Origin: Clostridiales bacterium
GTDB taxonomy: Bacteria; Bacillota; Clostridia; Peptostreptococcales; BM714
Reading direction: 5' to 3'
DNA length: 6,750 nt
NCBI GenBank assembly: GCA_002869095.1
Contig: PKTO01000365.1
Location: 1 to 6,750 of the forward strand
The notes beneath the pieces are model-generated. The model was not told the DNA's origin. It worked only from the letters and a program-made list of their open reading frames with translations, and made no database searches. This document shows positions 6,002 to 6,750 of the stretch, piece by piece; the first letter of the stretch is position 1; each line of letters starts with the position of its first letter. A program made the translations under genes and the position numbers.

Positions 6002-6730
6002 TCAAATCTTGAAATTCTCCTTGAAACTCTTGAAGTAGTTTCTCGAAACGGTAAGCTCCTCGTCCAATCCTCTCAGGCGGAGCTTGCATGTATAGTTGAA
6101 CCAGGGAATTATTTCCTCGACAAAATCCACATTGACTATGCTCGACTTGTGTATCCTTATGAATTTGCCGCCATGAAAAGACTCCTCTATTTCCTTAAGG
6201 TTCGACGATATCTCGTATGTTCCTTCCCTTGTTACAATGGCCGCTCCGTTGCCTTTTGCCTGAATATGAATTATATCGCTTGTGTCCACAAGGTATATTC
6301 GGCCGTTTCTGCTTGCGGCTATTTTATCCATGCGGGAATTTTCATCCGCTTTTCTCACGGATTCATTTTTTATGGATCCCATGGCCTTGCTCACCGCGTT
6401 TCTTATCCTTTCGAGTGAAAACGGTTTGAGTATATAGTCTGAAACCGACAGCTCAAAGCCCATCACGGCGTATTTGTCGTATGCCGTAGAGAGTATTATT
6501 TTAGGCGGCTCCCACATCTGCATTATTCTTCTGGCAATAGTCAGTCCGTTGGCGTGTCCGAGCTCTATGTCGAGGAAAACCAGGTCGGGCTTTTCCCTTT
6601 CTATTATTTCCAGGACCTCGTCTCCGTCGCCGGTTTCTCCGACTATTTCGACATCCTCCAATTGATCAAGAAAGTATTTCAGTTCGTCGCGTATATATGC
6701 TTCATCGTCCACTATCACCGTTCTTATCAT
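6002..6730 (-). CDS. LytTR-family DNA-binding response regulator
   Basis: A 242-residue two-component response regulator. Residues 1-120 are a receiver domain: acidic pocket VDDE (7-10), phospho-acceptor Asp54 in VFLDIELG, switch Thr82 in LSTAYDKYA, and conserved Lys102 in LKPFS. After a linker, residues about 140-241 form a LytTR DNA-binding domain, recognised by RIYLVDTSDIIHIQAKGN, FIRIHKSSIVNVDFV (190-204) and LTVSRNYFKSFKE. Such proteins normally pair with a LytS-type sensor histidine kinase and activate genes from direct repeats near promoters. ATG 6728-6730 is chosen because the G-rich GGGGGTGG ribosome binding site lies just upstream; the earlier ATG at 6746-6748 has that site inside it. 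A TGA overlapping this ATG as ATGA ends one of the other two frames, so an upstream gene may be translationally coupled, but only about 20 bases are visible. The transporter operon follows after 126 bases. Confidence 0.93.
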   Translation of the reverse strand: MIRTVIVDDEAYIRDELKYFLDQLEDVEIVGETGDGDEVLEIIEREKPDLVFLDIELGHANGLTIARRIMQMWEPPKIILSTAYDKYAVMGFELSVSDYILKPFSLERIRNAVSKAMGSIKNESVRKADENSRMDKIAASRNGRIYLVDTSDIIHIQAKGNGAAIVTREGTYEISSNLKEIEESFHGGKFIRIHKSSIVNVDFVEEIIPWFNYTCKLRLRGLDEELTVSRNYFKSFKENFKI

Positions 6731-6750
6731 AGAGCCACCCCCTTGCATGC

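Overview
The window looks like the chromosome of a low-to-mid GC, Gram-positive anaerobe, most likely an amino-acid-fermenting member of the Clostridia. The evidence is strong GGAGG-type ribosome binding sites, the start of a two-subunit iron-sulfur L-serine dehydratase, a Gram-positive-style lipoprotein binding protein, and short intergenic spaces with sigma-A-like promoters. The genus cannot be fixed from sequence reading alone. No tRNA, rRNA, CRISPR array, insertion sequence or prophage gene is visible.

Layout: positions 1-745 (minus strand) hold an OsmC/Ohr-family thiol peroxidase-like gene followed, 36 bases later, by the 5' part of sdaAB, which runs off the left edge. A clear promoter (TTGACC-N17-TAGAAT) precedes osmC. 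Positions 923-2083 (minus) encode a membrane-anchored GGDEF diguanylate cyclase with intact catalytic and inhibitory-site motifs. Positions 2272-2760 (plus) encode a small exported DUF1850 protein with its own promoter (TTGACA-N17-TATTAT). It converges on the transport operon across a bidirectional terminator at 2783-2812.

Positions 2864-5875 (minus) are a TAXI-type TRAP transporter operon: a lipoprotein solute-binding protein, then a 15-bp intercistronic hairpin, then a fused TRAP permease. Upstream of it, positions 6002-6730 (minus) encode a LytTR-type response regulator whose sensor kinase probably lies beyond the right edge. A plausible reading is signal -> kinase -> LytTR regulator -> TAXI/TRAP uptake system, with the DUF1850 protein as an accessory of the same transporter. 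The link between regulator and transporter is inferred from adjacency only.

The most notable observation is that the permease reading frame is interrupted by one in-frame TGA (3017-3019). After it the same frame continues for 50 codons that look like the normal last transmembrane segment of this permease family, ending at TAA 2864-2866 close to the terminator. This may be a nonsense mutation, a base error, stop readthrough or selenocysteine recoding; the sequence alone does not decide. A weak SECIS-like hairpin lies 17-34 bases after the TGA.
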